Source: Epichloe hybrida (lineage: Eukaryota; Ascomycota; Sordariomycetes; Hypocreales; Clavicipitaceae). From it: a stretch of 64,000 bases of DNA. The translations under genes were made by a program, and so were the position numbers. This document shows positions 33,012 to 43,579 of this stretch, in pieces. Below the pieces are notes generated by a model. The model did no database searches and was not told where the DNA came from. It saw only the letters and a list, made by a program, of their open reading frames with translations. The stretch lies in contig JAFEKR010000024.1 of NCBI GenBank assembly GCA_019022495.1, positions 186,001 through 250,000 on the forward strand, written 5' to 3'. How positions within the stretch are numbered: position 1 is the stretch's first letter; every line of letters starts with the position of its first letter.

Positions 33012-35119
33012 ACTGCTACCGCTCGGGTTTCTCTCCTCGGGTACTCATGACTCTTGCGGTTCATTCATGGTGATCGCATCTCGGATCTGCAGAACAAAGG
33101 CAACCAAATCCTCGACAAATGGGCGTGGGGACGAACTCACTCACACCTTTGCGAACAAAATAATTTCAAAACTCTTTTTTTTTGCAGATAGAAGACGGAA
33201 TCGCCCACGAACAAGGGCGTTTGGGGTCTCCGGATATCACGCATGGCACATCATTCATCTCGTTTTTTTTTTTCATTATGCGCGCTTGTACCAAAGAGTC
33301 GTCTTTGAACCAGGAACAAAAGCACTGCATCAGGGGTGGATAGCTGGAGAAGGGCTTTTCACGAGTGTCTAGGGAGGTCTGGATGACCAACTGGATATGA
33401 GGACGTGGAACCGCTGGTTTGAGGATCGCTTCATACCCAAGTGCTCTGAGTAGCGGAGGTTAGGCACAATGCTTGCGAAAATTCAAGTAGTTTCCACGAA
33501 TATTGTCACTCGCTGTCGCCTATATCGTGTGATGTCGTGACAGACTTTGTAGCCAGGCTATGTGTGATGGACGATGAGATGCCGCAGATGCATTTAGTTT
33601 GACTCACTGCGCCTATGGACCACGAGTGTCAACGCACCAGAATTAGGAATAACACATGACTTGGTTCCATGTGTCGTGGAACAAGAGTCAGTAAACTGAG
33701 TGACAAGCCAATGTGCTCCGAATTTAATATGATCCGTACCAGCTAAAGCCCGATCAGCCAAACTGGGTGGCGATTTTCCCATCCACGACATGACAGCGAG
33801 ACCCATTTCAGGCAGATAAGAGACTTGACCAAGTTTCTCCACCCGCTGGTTCCCTTGCACCAAATATCTTGATATCTCATAGGTGGAGTTTTGTCCTCCT
33901 AATGGCGTAAGGTGTCATCTGACTTGACTTGTCCTTGTTTTTCAAGAGTTATTCATGACTACTTCTGTCGAGATGACGGTCTGGTTTGGAATAATGCCGT
34001 GAACGTAGTCCCAAATATTGCCTTTGCGAGCACTTTATGTGTGTTTTCCTTTTTTTGTAACTGCTCTTTGCAATCTATTGTCTGTCCCGTAGGATGAATT
34101 GATGCCGCTGTGAAGGGAAATCTGCGTAAATCACACAGCGCCCATGTCTCAGAAAGGGTTGATGTTTTCACCCTCTCCGACCATGACATGACGCCCTGGA
34201 AACTGTAAGTCAAATATGAAAACATGAGAAAAATCAAGATTCACTTCCCGATTTGTATTTTCCTCTCTTCTTTCCCTTTCCGACAAGTAAGGCAATTCAA
34301 GATTTTCCGTAGTTAGAGACGTCGTTGCAAAAGCAGCCACCCTACACGCCGAGAATCAGTGAGCCAATCGGCGTCGACTTACAAGTTACAGTGGGGGTGT
34401 ACTTCCCGGGAGCACTATACACGAAAACGCCACGTCCAGACGCGCTTCGGCACGCGCTTTTGGTCTCGAGGCGTCACTTTCTGCCTGAGCAGCTCCCCTT
34501 TTATCTCGAGCAGCCTTCCTGGGTCAAAAATAATCAATTTCCGGATTTTTTTTCGTATTGCTCGCTCACTAAGTGTCATGGAGACTTTGTGTCGTGAGGG
34601 CGGAAGTGGTCTGCTTAATTAATGGTTGCTCTATGTACTGTTGTCCAGGATGGATAATGGCAGTCTTTTAGCGACCACGTGGCAAACATCTGATGACCAT
34701 GAAGTACTCCGTAGTAGGTATATCAATACACTGTGCTTGCACCTTCCCCGAGTACGTAGTATTATTTCACTCGCGGCACTTGCGGAAGCCTGCAATGCAA
34801 GGAGACTTCTAGCGCTATCCGCGTGTGGCAGAGGAGGATGCGGACAGGCGAAAACGAAACATGAAGGAAATGACGGCGCCTACGGAGTAGATTGAGGATC
34901 GAGCAGAGTCAACAGTTGAATAACTTGATAATCTTCCAGACAGGAAAAAAAATGGGAGGAAAGGTCTGTCACTTATTGTAGCTCCCCTTAATGTAAGCTA
35001 CCTTACATACTAATTATCAAACGACTTGGGGTGGTACTTACGGCTTTGCTAATATGTTAGTCTATAACCAAAAATATCTCGCAGACCCAGCAACCCCACT
35101 AGCAATGGTGGAAGACCTA
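33012..35119. other. Intergenic region between RPS27 and tRNA-Thr
   Basis: No protein gene is supported over 2.1 kb. Two exact TACGGAGTA/TACTCCGTA motifs lie at 34705-34713 and 34881-34889. Somewhat AT-richer than its surroundings just upstream of the tRNA (34960-35080). Confidence 0.5.
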
Positions 35120-35247
35120 GCCCCCGTAGCACAGTGGTAGTGGTAAGTTTATCGTCAACCTACAATCGTCTCCAGCATCAGTCTCTAACATGGCACAGCG
35201 TGTCACTCGTAATGACAAGGTCGTCTGTTCGATCCAGGCCGTGGGCA
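35120..35247 (+). tRNA. tRNA-Thr(CGT): tRNA-Thr(CGT) with a spliceosomal-type intron in the D-arm
   Basis: Mature segments are 35120-35142 and 35199-35247 (72 nt, no CCA). Acceptor GCCCCCG pairs with CGTGGGC (one C-U mismatch, 5-68). T8 A9; D-stem GCAC with GTGC around loop AGTGGTA. Anticodon stem TGTCA/TGACA is fully paired around loop CTCGTAA, anticodon CGT, reading ACG. Variable loop AGGTC; T-arm GTCTG-TTCGATC-CAGGC; discriminator A. The A box (TAGCACAGTGG) and B box (GTTCGATCC) are intact. A 56-nt insert (35143-35198) separates positions 24 and 25, not the canonical 37/38. It starts GTAAGT, has CTAAC at 35185-35189 and ends CACAG. The D-stem closes only when exactly this insert is removed. 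Alternative: a disrupted pseudogene. The acceptor mismatch leaves some doubt about function. Confidence 0.85.
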
Positions 35248-35258
35248 CATGCGTCTAA

Positions 35259-35265
35259 TTTTTTT
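35259..35265 (+). terminator. Pol III terminator (T7)
   Basis: Seven consecutive T begin 12 nt after the tRNA 3' end, as expected for RNA polymerase III termination. Confidence 0.8.
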
Positions 35266-35821
35266 CAATCAGATTCTTGCCAATTCTACGCAAGAGCGCA
35301 CTTCCTTAAGTCACAGTTGTGAATTCTTTTTTTCCTCTAAATCATTCCTGGAAGCCCCGCTGGTCCACAACTATTCTTCATTACGTTCTCATATCGTCAA
35401 CGTTCGCAATACTTATTATGGACTACGTGCCCATCTGCGCAGGCGAGCGGGTCCCAAAGAGCGGCATGCGCACTAAACCCGAAACCGACATCAGCCCACT
35501 CAGGAACAAAGTCCTGCGATAGAGAAACGGACGGGACCTGCAGGAAGCGTCTCGCACATCCATCCCGACGTCAGCGGGTGAAACATACAGCTGTCCCCTC
35601 GAAACAAGGCAACCCTTCTGCCCCGAACATTCGTTTGCAATCATACGGATTACATCTTCCTACTCGACAGCATAGAAGTGACAGAGAGTCCAGATCCTTC
35701 GTTTCGTCCAACACCCGCAATCACTAGCAGCCGGGCAGCAAACCCTCATCTCGCCTAGAAGAAGAAACCCCCTGCCTCCTCCCCCCCCCTTTCGGCCTTT
35801 CGGGCATCATCATCCATCACC
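35266..35821. promoter_or_regulatory. Upstream region of the RNR-inhibitor-like gene
   Basis: 556 bp without a gene. The last 70 bp are pyrimidine-rich, including a C-tract near 35779-35788, and run into the ATG at 35822. Confidence 0.5.
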
Positions 35822-36580
35822 ATGTCGACTCCACGAACCAAGCGCCAATTCGCAGGCTCCTCCGCCGACCCTGCCCAGCGCCAAATCACATCCTTCTTCC
35901 CCTCCCGCGCAGCCGGCGACGAAGCGGCTCCGTCCGAGGCCCAGACCTCCCGCCAGCCATTGCTGCCGTCCAGCGTCCAGGCCAACCTCCTGACCGTCGG
36001 CATGCGGATTCGCAAGTCCGTCCCAGAAGGCTACAAGACCTGCGGGCCAAGCGCATTCAAGCTCTGGACCGACAACACGCCCCCGCCACACCGGGCATCC
36101 GCCTCGTCCGCGTTGCGCGCCTCGTCAAGGGAACTCGTCCCGTTTTGCGGCATCAACAAAGTCGGCGGTCTCGACTTCCAGCCCGCGCATGCGAGGGACG
36201 TTGACGACAACGACGACGACGACGACGAAGAGGTCCCAGACCTGGATGCCGTTCCGGAGTTGACCTTGTCTCAGGAGAGTGTGGAGAGCAACGTGTCTGA
36301 ATCGTCGTCGCGCAAGCGAGTCTATGATGACAACGACCGTGACGACGAGCCGACCATGCTGACGCAGCCATCCAAAGGGTGGGATGAGGAAGTCAGTCCA
36401 CGAAGCTTTGCGCCGTCTGAATGGCGGACTTCTCGCGTCATGGCCGTGCCTAGGTCCCGCGCGAGGAGGAGCGCCGTCCCCTTCAAGGGCATCGACCAGG
36501 AGAACATGGCCGTCGATGGGGACTTTGAGGATGCTGACTTTCTTGTTCTCGGGGAGGCTCGCGAGATGGATATGTCATGA
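35822..36580 (+). CDS. Ribonucleotide-reductase inhibitor family protein (Spd1/Dif1-like) with PIP box
   Basis: Single exon, 252 aa, ATG in a good context (ACCATGT). An N-terminal PCNA-interacting motif QRQITSFF lies at about residues 19-26 (Q-x-x-I-x-x-F-F). The conserved VGMRIRKSVPEGYKT segment (about residues 59-73) resembles the short motif shared by fungal RNR regulators of the Spd1/Dif1/Hug group. The rest is disordered and acidic (DDNDDDDDEE), with a C-terminal ...FEDADFLVLGEAREMDMS. Family knowledge: Spd1 restrains RNR and is destroyed through PCNA-coupled CRL4-Cdt2. The PIP box here would suit that, but this is inference. It could instead be another PCNA-binding replication protein. 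Confidence 0.72.
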   Translation: MSTPRTKRQFAGSSADPAQRQITSFFPSRAAGDEAAPSEAQTSRQPLLPSSVQANLLTVGMRIRKSVPEGYKTCGPSAFKLWTDNTPPPHRASASSALRASSRELVPFCGINKVGGLDFQPAHARDVDDNDDDDDEEVPDLDAVPELTLSQESVESNVSESSSRKRVYDDNDRDDEPTMLTQPSKGWDEEVSPRSFAPSEWRTSRVMAVPRSRARRSAVPFKGIDQENMAVDGDFEDADFLVLGEAREMDMS

Positions 36581-36977
36581 GTGTTCTTTTGATTTTTGGG
36601 GTTTTCCTTTTACCTTCAAGTTTTATTGTATTACTGTGCCGGCAGATTGACAGGATCTTGTTCGGCTTATTGGGTGGTGGTGAGCTACAGATGGCTGGTT
36701 GGGTGGATAGTCTGCTTTCTCTTTTTTTTTCTCGAGCTGTCCCTCAGGTGTTTGGAGTCGGGGAGAGAGATCAACCTCAGAATGAGCCAAGGTCAGTCAC
36801 CCAGGAATGCCAAGTATGTATTGTTCTTGAAGGCTTCTTGTCTTCACGTGAGCTCAGCCGCAAAATTCAGTAAGAGCTCCGTCGAAGTCGCCAATATACA
36901 TAAAATCTATCAAGATACGCTGTCAGAATGCAAATTATTCTTCCTAACTGCCACAGATGCCATGTCGCGCTTCCGTT
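36581..36977. other. Convergent 3' flank of the RNR-inhibitor-like and Gemin2 genes
   Basis: About 400 bp holding both 3' ends. No gene was seen. Confidence 0.6.
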
Positions 36978-38591
36978 TCACAAGCCCACAAAAGGGTTCC
37001 GAAACTCCAACAAGTCCCGTTGTCCGTAGAAATCTCCCGCGACCGTCAAAATCATGCTGAGCGTTGCACGCAAATTCATACGAAGCCGTGTTTTAGCCTC
37101 TTCCTGCGTCTCGCTTTCTTCCCGTTGCTCCTCTGTATCTGACTCATCGTCTAGCCTTGCTAAAAGACCTCTTTTGGCGGCTTCGAGATCACCATGCTCG
37201 TCTCGAGCCTCGCCATCTTCTGAGCCGGAGTCGATTTCCATGGCTGCATCGTCTCCGTTCACGGACTGTTCCAGGACTTCGCCCTCTTCCCCGTTCTCAT
37301 TTTCATTCTCTTCCCCGTTCTCATCTCCATTCGCGTTGTTCGTGGCATCAACGTGTGGATTCTCATCGTCACCCGCGGTGTACTGATCATCTTCAGGGGC
37401 GTCGCCATGCGCGACGTTTTCTTCTTCTGCATCTTCCCCATTCATATACAATGCATCCTCATCCCTGCTACTCGCATCAGCGTCCTCGTTCACGCCAAGT
37501 TCTCCATCTGGTAGCGCATCTCGCATAATAGCCATCTCCTCCAGGCTTATGCCAAGCAGCACTGCACGGCGACCAAGATCTCGTATCCATCCTATCTCAG
37601 TGTGGTTGAGCTCACCGCGCTCCGGTAGTCTTGCCAGCAATCCCCAGATCCACTGGGTCGTTCGCTCAGAAAGTGTATGGCCGCGTTGCAGGAAATTGCC
37701 GCCTATGAGGACGCGCAAGATCAGAATCACTGTTTCTTTGGACATGAGTGCCAGTTGGAGTGGGTGGGGGTCGGTATTGCGTATAAGGTTTGCCCATACT
37801 TTGTTGGTGTTGGAGTTGCGTCCGAAGGGGGCTGCGTGTGTGACTTGAGTAGACGATAAACGCTTTGCCGCATCTGTGGGGGGCTTGGAATGCAGTAATT
37901 CACGTAAACGGGCATACTTCTTCATCAATGATGCAAAGTAAGACTCATGAAGAAGTTGTACCCGAGCATCACCTTCAACATCACTGTCAAATTCTCCGTC
38001 TTCGCCATGGATTTTCCAGTCTTCGTCGGGCATGGCGATGTAAGCCCCGTCGTCGTAATATCCTTGCATGACTTCTTTGGTATATGCAATCGGAGCAGCA
38101 GCTTCAAGATCATCATCAATCTCGTCGTCGTCATTGTCTCGGTCGTTATTTTGTAAATCAGGGGGGAGTTGTGGACCGATTTGGACTTTGGGAGCGACGA
38201 GTAGGTGTGGAATGTTGTATGCCTCTTTTCTACATACTCACCATATCAGCATCATCTAAAATACGGGGGAGAAAAATTACACGTTCAGTAAAGAGAAAAA
38301 AGATTGCCGTTTGGGGAGTTGCGAGCTTGGGATTGCATATGCAGCTTACCTTACTGAGTGCAGATAGGCCATGGCGTCGGCATCATCCTCAAAGTCCGAC
38401 TCGTCGCCGCAAGGTATGGTGGTTGCATCTCCCAGGCTTGAGAAGACATATTTCTGGCCCCAAGTAGGATCTATGGATGAATTTTGGTGCTGATGGCGCG
38501 GCGTGGCGCCAGTCTGTCTCTTTGCTCGCTTGGGGCCAGGTTCCGAGATTTCTCCCTCGTCGAGGTCCTGGAGCTCTCGTTTGGAAGGCAT
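36978..38591 (-). CDS. Gemin2/SIP1-family SMN-complex protein
   Basis: Gemin2 organises the Sm ring during snRNP assembly. Exons 38350-38591 and 36978-38229 give 497 aa. The N-terminus MPSKRELQDLDEGEISEPGP is charged. Exon 2 starts KEAYNIPHLLVAP. The Gemin2 core is recognisable in WIWGLLARLPERGELNHTEI, WIRDLGRRA, and near the end LRATLSMILTVAGDFYGQRDL, which parallels the human ending. A long acidic insert (about residues 330-430: EDAEEENVAHGD, NENENGEEGE) splits the core. Neighbouring splicing genes in this window (IST3, PRP38) are probably coincidental. Confidence 0.83.
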
Positions 38592-39106
38592 GGTTGTTTT
38601 TTCGGGGTTGAAGCCTGCCGAAACCAAGGCTGTTATGGAAAGCCTGCGGATAAGATCATTGGAAGGAAAGTGCAGTGCACAGGTCGAGGGTTGTGGTGAT
38701 GTTGGCGCAAACATGGGGAATCTTGACAAGTGAATGCTGGTTGAGGTAAAACGGAGTTTTGTTAGACAGACCGGAGAGCTGCCCGACAGACCAGTTGACA
38801 GCTGCCAGGCCCAAAAGAACCACGCATGGGGCTGTCCAGGCTGGTGATAAGGTGATACAGAAGAACCAGGGAAACAAGGAACCAGGGAAACAGGGAAAGG
38901 CACACGCAGCGCTCCTTCCCGCAAAAATGGACCTGGCCTTTGGAAATGCCCAACATTGAACATTGAACATTGAACATTGATTGATCCATCCGGTCACCTC
39001 CTCTCATCGTAGCCACAACAACCAAAAACCAGCCCTGCGATAACTCGAGCAGCACGCAGTAGCTGACGCAGTAGCTGACGCAGTAGCTGATCTCGCCGGC
39101 TCTGCG
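38592..39106. promoter_or_regulatory. Divergent promoter between Gemin2 and GatA, with two short tandem arrays
   Basis: Contains AACATTG repeated four times (38952-38979) and ACGCAGTAGCTG repeated three times (39054-39089), the latter ending 17 bp before the GatA start codon. Confidence 0.65.
39054..39089 (+). repeat. Three perfect 12-bp direct repeats in the GatA leader
   Basis: Unit ACGCAGTAGCTG. A fourth identical copy lies at 39324-39335 inside the GatA intron, where its CTGA forms part of the branch-like CTGAC. Confidence 0.95.
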
Positions 39107-40752
39107 ATGAGGGCAGTTTGCATACGCTGTGCGGGTCTCCATCCGCATGTGCGAGCAGCCAAGGCGCTTCTTCTCGAGCCATGTACTACAAGCTCGCTGA
39201 GCTCGCGGCGACAATACCGGCCATATGGGACGTCACAACGTCGCTTGCAAAGCGCAAGCTGTAACCATTTCGTCAAGTGTGGTGCGTATCTTGCTTACCT
39301 TGCTGCCGGACGATGTAGCACGGACGCAGTAGCTGACAATATATAGACCGGATCGAGCCCTCGTCGCCTGCTCCTCCAAGTCATCCTATTGCGAAGCCTT
39401 TCCGGCTGGCAGTAAAGGACAACATCGCAACTGCCGAATTCCCTACGCAATGTGCGTCGCCGATCCTCCGCTCGCACCAATCCCCGTATGAAGCTACCAT
39501 AGTGTCACAGCTCCGGGCGCGGGGCGCCACCGTGGTGGGAAAGACCAATATGGACGAGTTCGGCATGGGATCACATTCGACAAACTCCATGCACGGTCCA
39601 GTGATCAGCCAGCTATCTACGGATGAACCCCTCTCAGCCGGCGGAAGCTCTGGAGGTAGCGCAGTTGCTGTCATGCTAGGAGACGCGGACATTGCACTGG
39701 GAACAGACACGGGTGGTTCGGTTCGCCTGCCAGCATCGTACACAGGAGCCGTGGGTTACCGACCGAGCTATGGAATGATTTCGCGATACGGCGTCTTTGC
39801 GTACGCCAACTCCTTGGATACAGTGGGGATGCTGGCAAAAGAGGTGAAACCTATTCTTGACCTACTAGTAGATACCAACTTGGACGAGGAACACGATGCG
39901 CGTGATCCAACATCATTATCAGCGGCATCTCGGCGGAGATGCGCCGCAGCCTGCCCCCCTACATTGGGAGCCATGTCGAGGTTGACCATTGGAATCCCAG
40001 TCGAGTATAACATCGCAGAGCTCGACCCATTGATTCGCAAAGGCTGGGCTGCCGCGGCGACAGCTCTTGAGAAACTAGGCGCGAGCATCGTGCCCGTGTC
40101 CTTGCCCTCCACCAAGGAGGCACTCTGCGCATACTACGTCCTCGCCGCCGCCGAGGCTTCTTCTAATCTTGCAAAATACGATGGCGTCCGATACGGTGTC
40201 CGAGGAGAACATGGCGATGCCCAAGGGCACACGTTGTACTCGGAAACCCGCGGAGCAGGATTTGGTCCCGAGGTCAAGCGTCGCATCTTGCTGGGAACCT
40301 ACAGTCTCAGCTCCGAGGCCATGGGCAATTACTTCATCCAGGCCCAAAAGGTCCGCCGCCTCATCCGACAGGATTTCGACAAAGTCTTCCGGTTGGAGAA
40401 CCCGCTCTACGAACCCACGCAGTTCGACCTGAGCGACATGGACGCCGAGACAGACGTGCAGGATAAGAAGGGACCGCCGCAAGTGGATTTCCTTTTATCA
40501 CCCACAACGCCCTCTTTTGCGCCAAAGCTCAGCAGCGTTTTGTCAAAAAGTAGTTTGGAAGCTTACATGGGCGATGTATTCACCGTTCCATCTAGTTTGG
40601 CCGGTTTGCCATCCGTGAGTGTGCCATCAAGAGTGGCAGAGAGTGCCTTACCGCTGGGGTTACAGTTAATTGGACAATATTGGGATGACAAGCGACTGTT
40701 GGGCATGGCGGAAAGATTAAAATCTGCCGTAGCTGCAGAGACGCCACATTAG
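39107..40752 (+). CDS. gatA: Mitochondrial Glu-tRNA(Gln) amidotransferase subunit A
   Basis: Amidase subunit of the GatFAB/CAB complex that converts Glu-tRNA(Gln) to Gln-tRNA(Gln) in mitochondria. Exons 39107-39281 and 39347-40752 (a 65-nt GTGCGT...CTGAC...TAG intron) give 526 aa. The amidase-signature triad is visible: Lys82 in LAVKDNIAT, a Ser in GGSSGGS (about 157-163) and the nucleophilic Ser (about 183) in TDTGGSVRLPAS. GKTNMDEFGMGSHSTNS is typical of GatA. The first exon encodes a basic, hydroxylated leader (RAVCIRCAGLHPHVRAAKAL) suited to mitochondrial import. Exon 1 was inferred from frame closure; the second exon alone would lack the catalytic Lys region start. Confidence 0.9.
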
Positions 40753-41135
40753 AATATTCGCTACATATGATTACATAGTAGTATTACTACGTGTACATGC
40801 GAATAGCTCGTTCTATCTCTCGATCGAATCCAGTTGTCGAGATTGGGCCAAGCCTTTTTTCAAGTTTATATCGAAAAAATCGGTAGAGTCCGCGATGAAC
40901 AGCAGCATCATGGTATGGAGTGGCGGCGACGAACAGAAGCCACTTGTTGTGTCCCTTCCCGCACGTCTCGGCGTGCCTTCGCTTCGCGGCATATTCTCCT
41001 TCGTTACCGATACTTGTCTGTCAATGCCAGCGCATTACATGGCAGCAACCTGCCCAAGTCCTGTGTACAGCAGCTCCGTGACAAGCCATGGATGCATCGT
41101 TGGTCTTTTTTGTTGTAAATGTCGTCCTGCAGCGT
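40753..41135. other. Convergent 3' flank of GatA and PRP38
   Basis: About 380 bp holding both 3' ends; no gene was seen. Confidence 0.6.
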
Positions 41136-41930
41136 TCAAGGCGACCGTGACGGCGACGCGCTCCGAACGCTGCCTCTCCCGCGATCGACATGCATAGAAT
41201 CACCCTCCCTCTCCCCCTCTTCCTCCCCATCACCGCCATCGTCATGACCGTTCCTATGTTCGTTATGGCTGCCCGGCGCACCCACCCCTTGTTCCTCCTC
41301 ATCCTCACCCAATATATCCTCCAGGTCCCCAAGCGGACTCACTCTCGGCTCCAGCAGTTCCAAATCTTCCAGGATCTCTCTCTTGGGCATCTTCCACAGA
41401 CTCGTCGCACAGATCCTTTCCTTGACGAGCAAGTCGTCCACGAATTCGTCCACATACGTCAGCGACGTCCCGTTTCTCCCCTTCCGCCTCAGTTTCCTGC
41501 GGTCCTCAAGAAACGGCTCCAGCGTCTCGTACACATCCTTGGCCTGCCTGGTCATGCGAAAGTAGAAGCTGGCCAGGGCCCGCAGGTACTTGAACTGCTC
41601 GCCGCCAAAGGACAGGTACTCTGCCAGGATCTCGTCGCTGGGCCCCAGCTCGAGGAGCTTGAACGCGAGGCACAGGAAGGGACTGGGCTTCTGGGAGTCG
41701 CCGTAGGTGCCTCCTATGAAGGAGACGTGCTCGACGACGCGGTCGACGATGTCGGCTTCGTTGAGGGCGAAGCACTGCTCCTTGTAGAAGTGGGAATCGA
41801 TGATGCGGTCCCTGACGGCCTTTTCCATTATGGTGGCGGGGTTGAGGCCGTTGGGGGCGAGTGCGGCGCTGGAGCCGCGCTCGTCGAGGAAGCGGCTCGC
41901 GTCGGCGTGGACGGTGTCGCGTTTGGACAT
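41136..41930 (-). CDS. prp38: Pre-mRNA-splicing factor PRP38
   Basis: U4/U6.U5 tri-snRNP-associated protein needed for spliceosome activation. Single exon, 264 aa, from the ATG of MSKRDTVHADASRF. The PRP38 domain covers most of the protein: NPATIMEKAVRDRIIDSHFY, YKEQCFALNEADIVDRVVEH, VSFIGGTYG, PFLCLAFKLLELGPSDEIL, FKYLRALASFYFRMT and RRKGRNGTSLTYVDEFVDDL. It ends with an acidic stretch and a short RS-like tail (SVRSASPSRSP). A long antisense frame (41190-42161) overlaps it and is a codon-bias shadow. Confidence 0.95.
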   Translation of the reverse strand: MSKRDTVHADASRFLDERGSSAALAPNGLNPATIMEKAVRDRIIDSHFYKEQCFALNEADIVDRVVEHVSFIGGTYGDSQKPSPFLCLAFKLLELGPSDEILAEYLSFGGEQFKYLRALASFYFRMTRQAKDVYETLEPFLEDRRKLRRKGRNGTSLTYVDEFVDDLLVKERICATSLWKMPKREILEDLELLEPRVSPLGDLEDILGEDEEEQGVGAPGSHNEHRNGHDDGGDGEEEGEREGDSMHVDRGRGSVRSASPSRSP

Positions 41931-42221
41931 GGCGGGTGGTTTGGTGATGACCGGCTTTTTATTTTCTCGCTGCTTTTTTTGGGGGGGGGAGAAGATTTGG
42001 CGGAGACGATGCGCTCGATAAGATTGTTGCTGTGCCAACGATTGGTGGGGCTGCAAATGACGGGCAAACGGCAACTTGAAGTTGACATCCTGGATCGAAC
42101 GAGAAGTTGTCCAACTCTGAAAAACCATTGTGCTGTGATTTTGTCTCTTATTTTGGTTTAAAAAAAATTCACTCGGTTGACTCGAAGAACTGACTTGATT
42201 GGTTGATTGTCCAGGACTGAA

Positions 42222-42958
42222 ATGCGAAAAGCGCTTCTCACCTCATCCGAGGTGTCGGCCCTCGTGTCCATCTGCGTCGGTAAGAAACATGACATGTACC
42301 CCGTGGACCGTCCGGCATTCCAAAGACGTGAGACCCGACCAAAGCTCTAATACTTTTTTTTTTTCCTCCGACTCTGCTCCTTTCTCTAGTCATCCTTTTC
42401 ACACTGGCGCTCTTCCTTAGCGGCTATGCTCTCCAGCAACGTACCCTCCGAGACCTCCGCGTCACTATACGCCCAGGCCTCACTCGACCATCGCCCAAGG
42501 CAAACCTCCCGAGCTACTTCAGGCGGGAGACAACCAAGCTCCAGGACGGGACTATAATCGTAGGGCAAAGTCAAGCGGACATCGACGAGAAGGAGCAGCT
42601 AGCTAAGAAGTATGAGCTTCTCCAAGCCGAGCCCGAGGCCGAGCCCAAGACCAAGGTCCAGAAGAAAGACGCCAACTCGGCGAAACTGGAGGACGAGGAA
42701 GCGGAAACACAACAGGAAGAGGCAGCACCGACTGGAGACCCCGACGGCAGGGCGGGAGCAACGGAGGAACAACTACGTATTCTAAGCACGCTCCAGACAC
42801 AGGCTGCGCGGCAGGCTTGGGGCGTCGAACACCCTGATCCGCGGGCGAAGAATCCCCTTCCAATTACCAGGGCAGAGCGTAGGAAGCTCGTCAAGGAGGA
42901 GATTCGGAGGTTGGCGCAGGCGGACAGACCGGTTTACTACCAGAGGAGGTTGTGGTGA
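42222..42958 (+). CDS. Small single-pass membrane protein, fungal hypothetical
   Basis: Found by splicing: exon 1 42222-42279, intron 42280-42389 (GTAAGA donor, CTAG acceptor), exon 2 42390-42958, giving 208 aa. The N-terminal 40 residues (MRKALLTSSEVSALVSICVV, then ILFTLALFLSGYALQQ) form one transmembrane helix broken by the intron. A soluble charged tail follows, with a Glu/Lys-rich coiled region and a C-terminal block RAERRKLVKEEIRRLAQ ending YYQRRLW. The exon junction lies within the helix and keeps the hydrophobic run intact, supporting the model. I do not recognise a domain. The start region sits within about 290 bp of the divergent PRP38 gene. Confidence 0.78.
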
Positions 42959-43579
42959 TTGAGTATTTTTTGCTCTTTCCAACGGCTCAATATAACGAGT
43001 GAGATGATGCTCAGGCTTGTATGACGGAACTTTTTATATCACCGGACGTAGTATTTGTTCGGTGTCATGGGAGACTGGGAGCAGTTTCATCGAGAGATGG
43101 TTTCCTCGTGTGAGGGAAGGGCATCGAATAGATTGGCATACCCTACAGTTTGATACTGCCGACGGATTGCGTTTGACTCTCATTTGTGTCATGACTGGAT
43201 TCGTGTCCGAACAAGACAATACTGATTTCTCTCGTCTCCACTAAGTAAATGATATACTTGCGCGATACTCGGAGTCGCGTAGTCAATGACTGGAGTGATG
43301 TGTATTATATGGTTGCTCTGGGAATTTTCAATGCCGTTTTACGTCAAAGATGACGCCAATTGTGGGGCCTTGGAAAACCGCCAGCTTCGACACGCACGCA
43401 CGGACCACCCCCATCCGGCTCCAGCCAAATGCGCCTCCATCTGGGGTCCCAGTAATTCCGAAGAATTTCCACCAGAAGTCGCCGCTGCTGCTGCTTCGGA
43501 ATTACTAGGACCTACTGCATGTGCATTTTGATCAATCGAAACAACAACAACAGACAGACTGCCACATGACGCACACGCG
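42959..43579. promoter_or_regulatory. COX16 upstream region with a 19-bp hairpin
   Basis: No gene was seen. A strong inverted repeat (43445-43463 and 43494-43512) lies 67 bp before the COX16 start codon, probably within its 5' leader. Confidence 0.6.
43445..43512. repeat. 19-bp inverted repeat with 30-nt loop
   Basis: Left arm GGTCCCAGTAATTCCGAAG; the right arm is its reverse complement with one C-to-T difference, which becomes a G-U pair in RNA. The loop contains a GCTGCTGCTG run. It could form a stable leader hairpin or mark a tiny inverted-repeat insertion. Confidence 0.9.

Noticed and set aside
39107..39346. Treating the short frame before GatA as a separate gene
   Set aside because: Frame and splice signals join it to GatA as a mitochondrial leader; its own stop lies in the intron.
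41190..42161. Long + strand open frame (323 codons) over PRP38
   Set aside because: Antisense to a clear PRP38 coding sequence; its openness follows from codon bias of the real gene and it matches no family.
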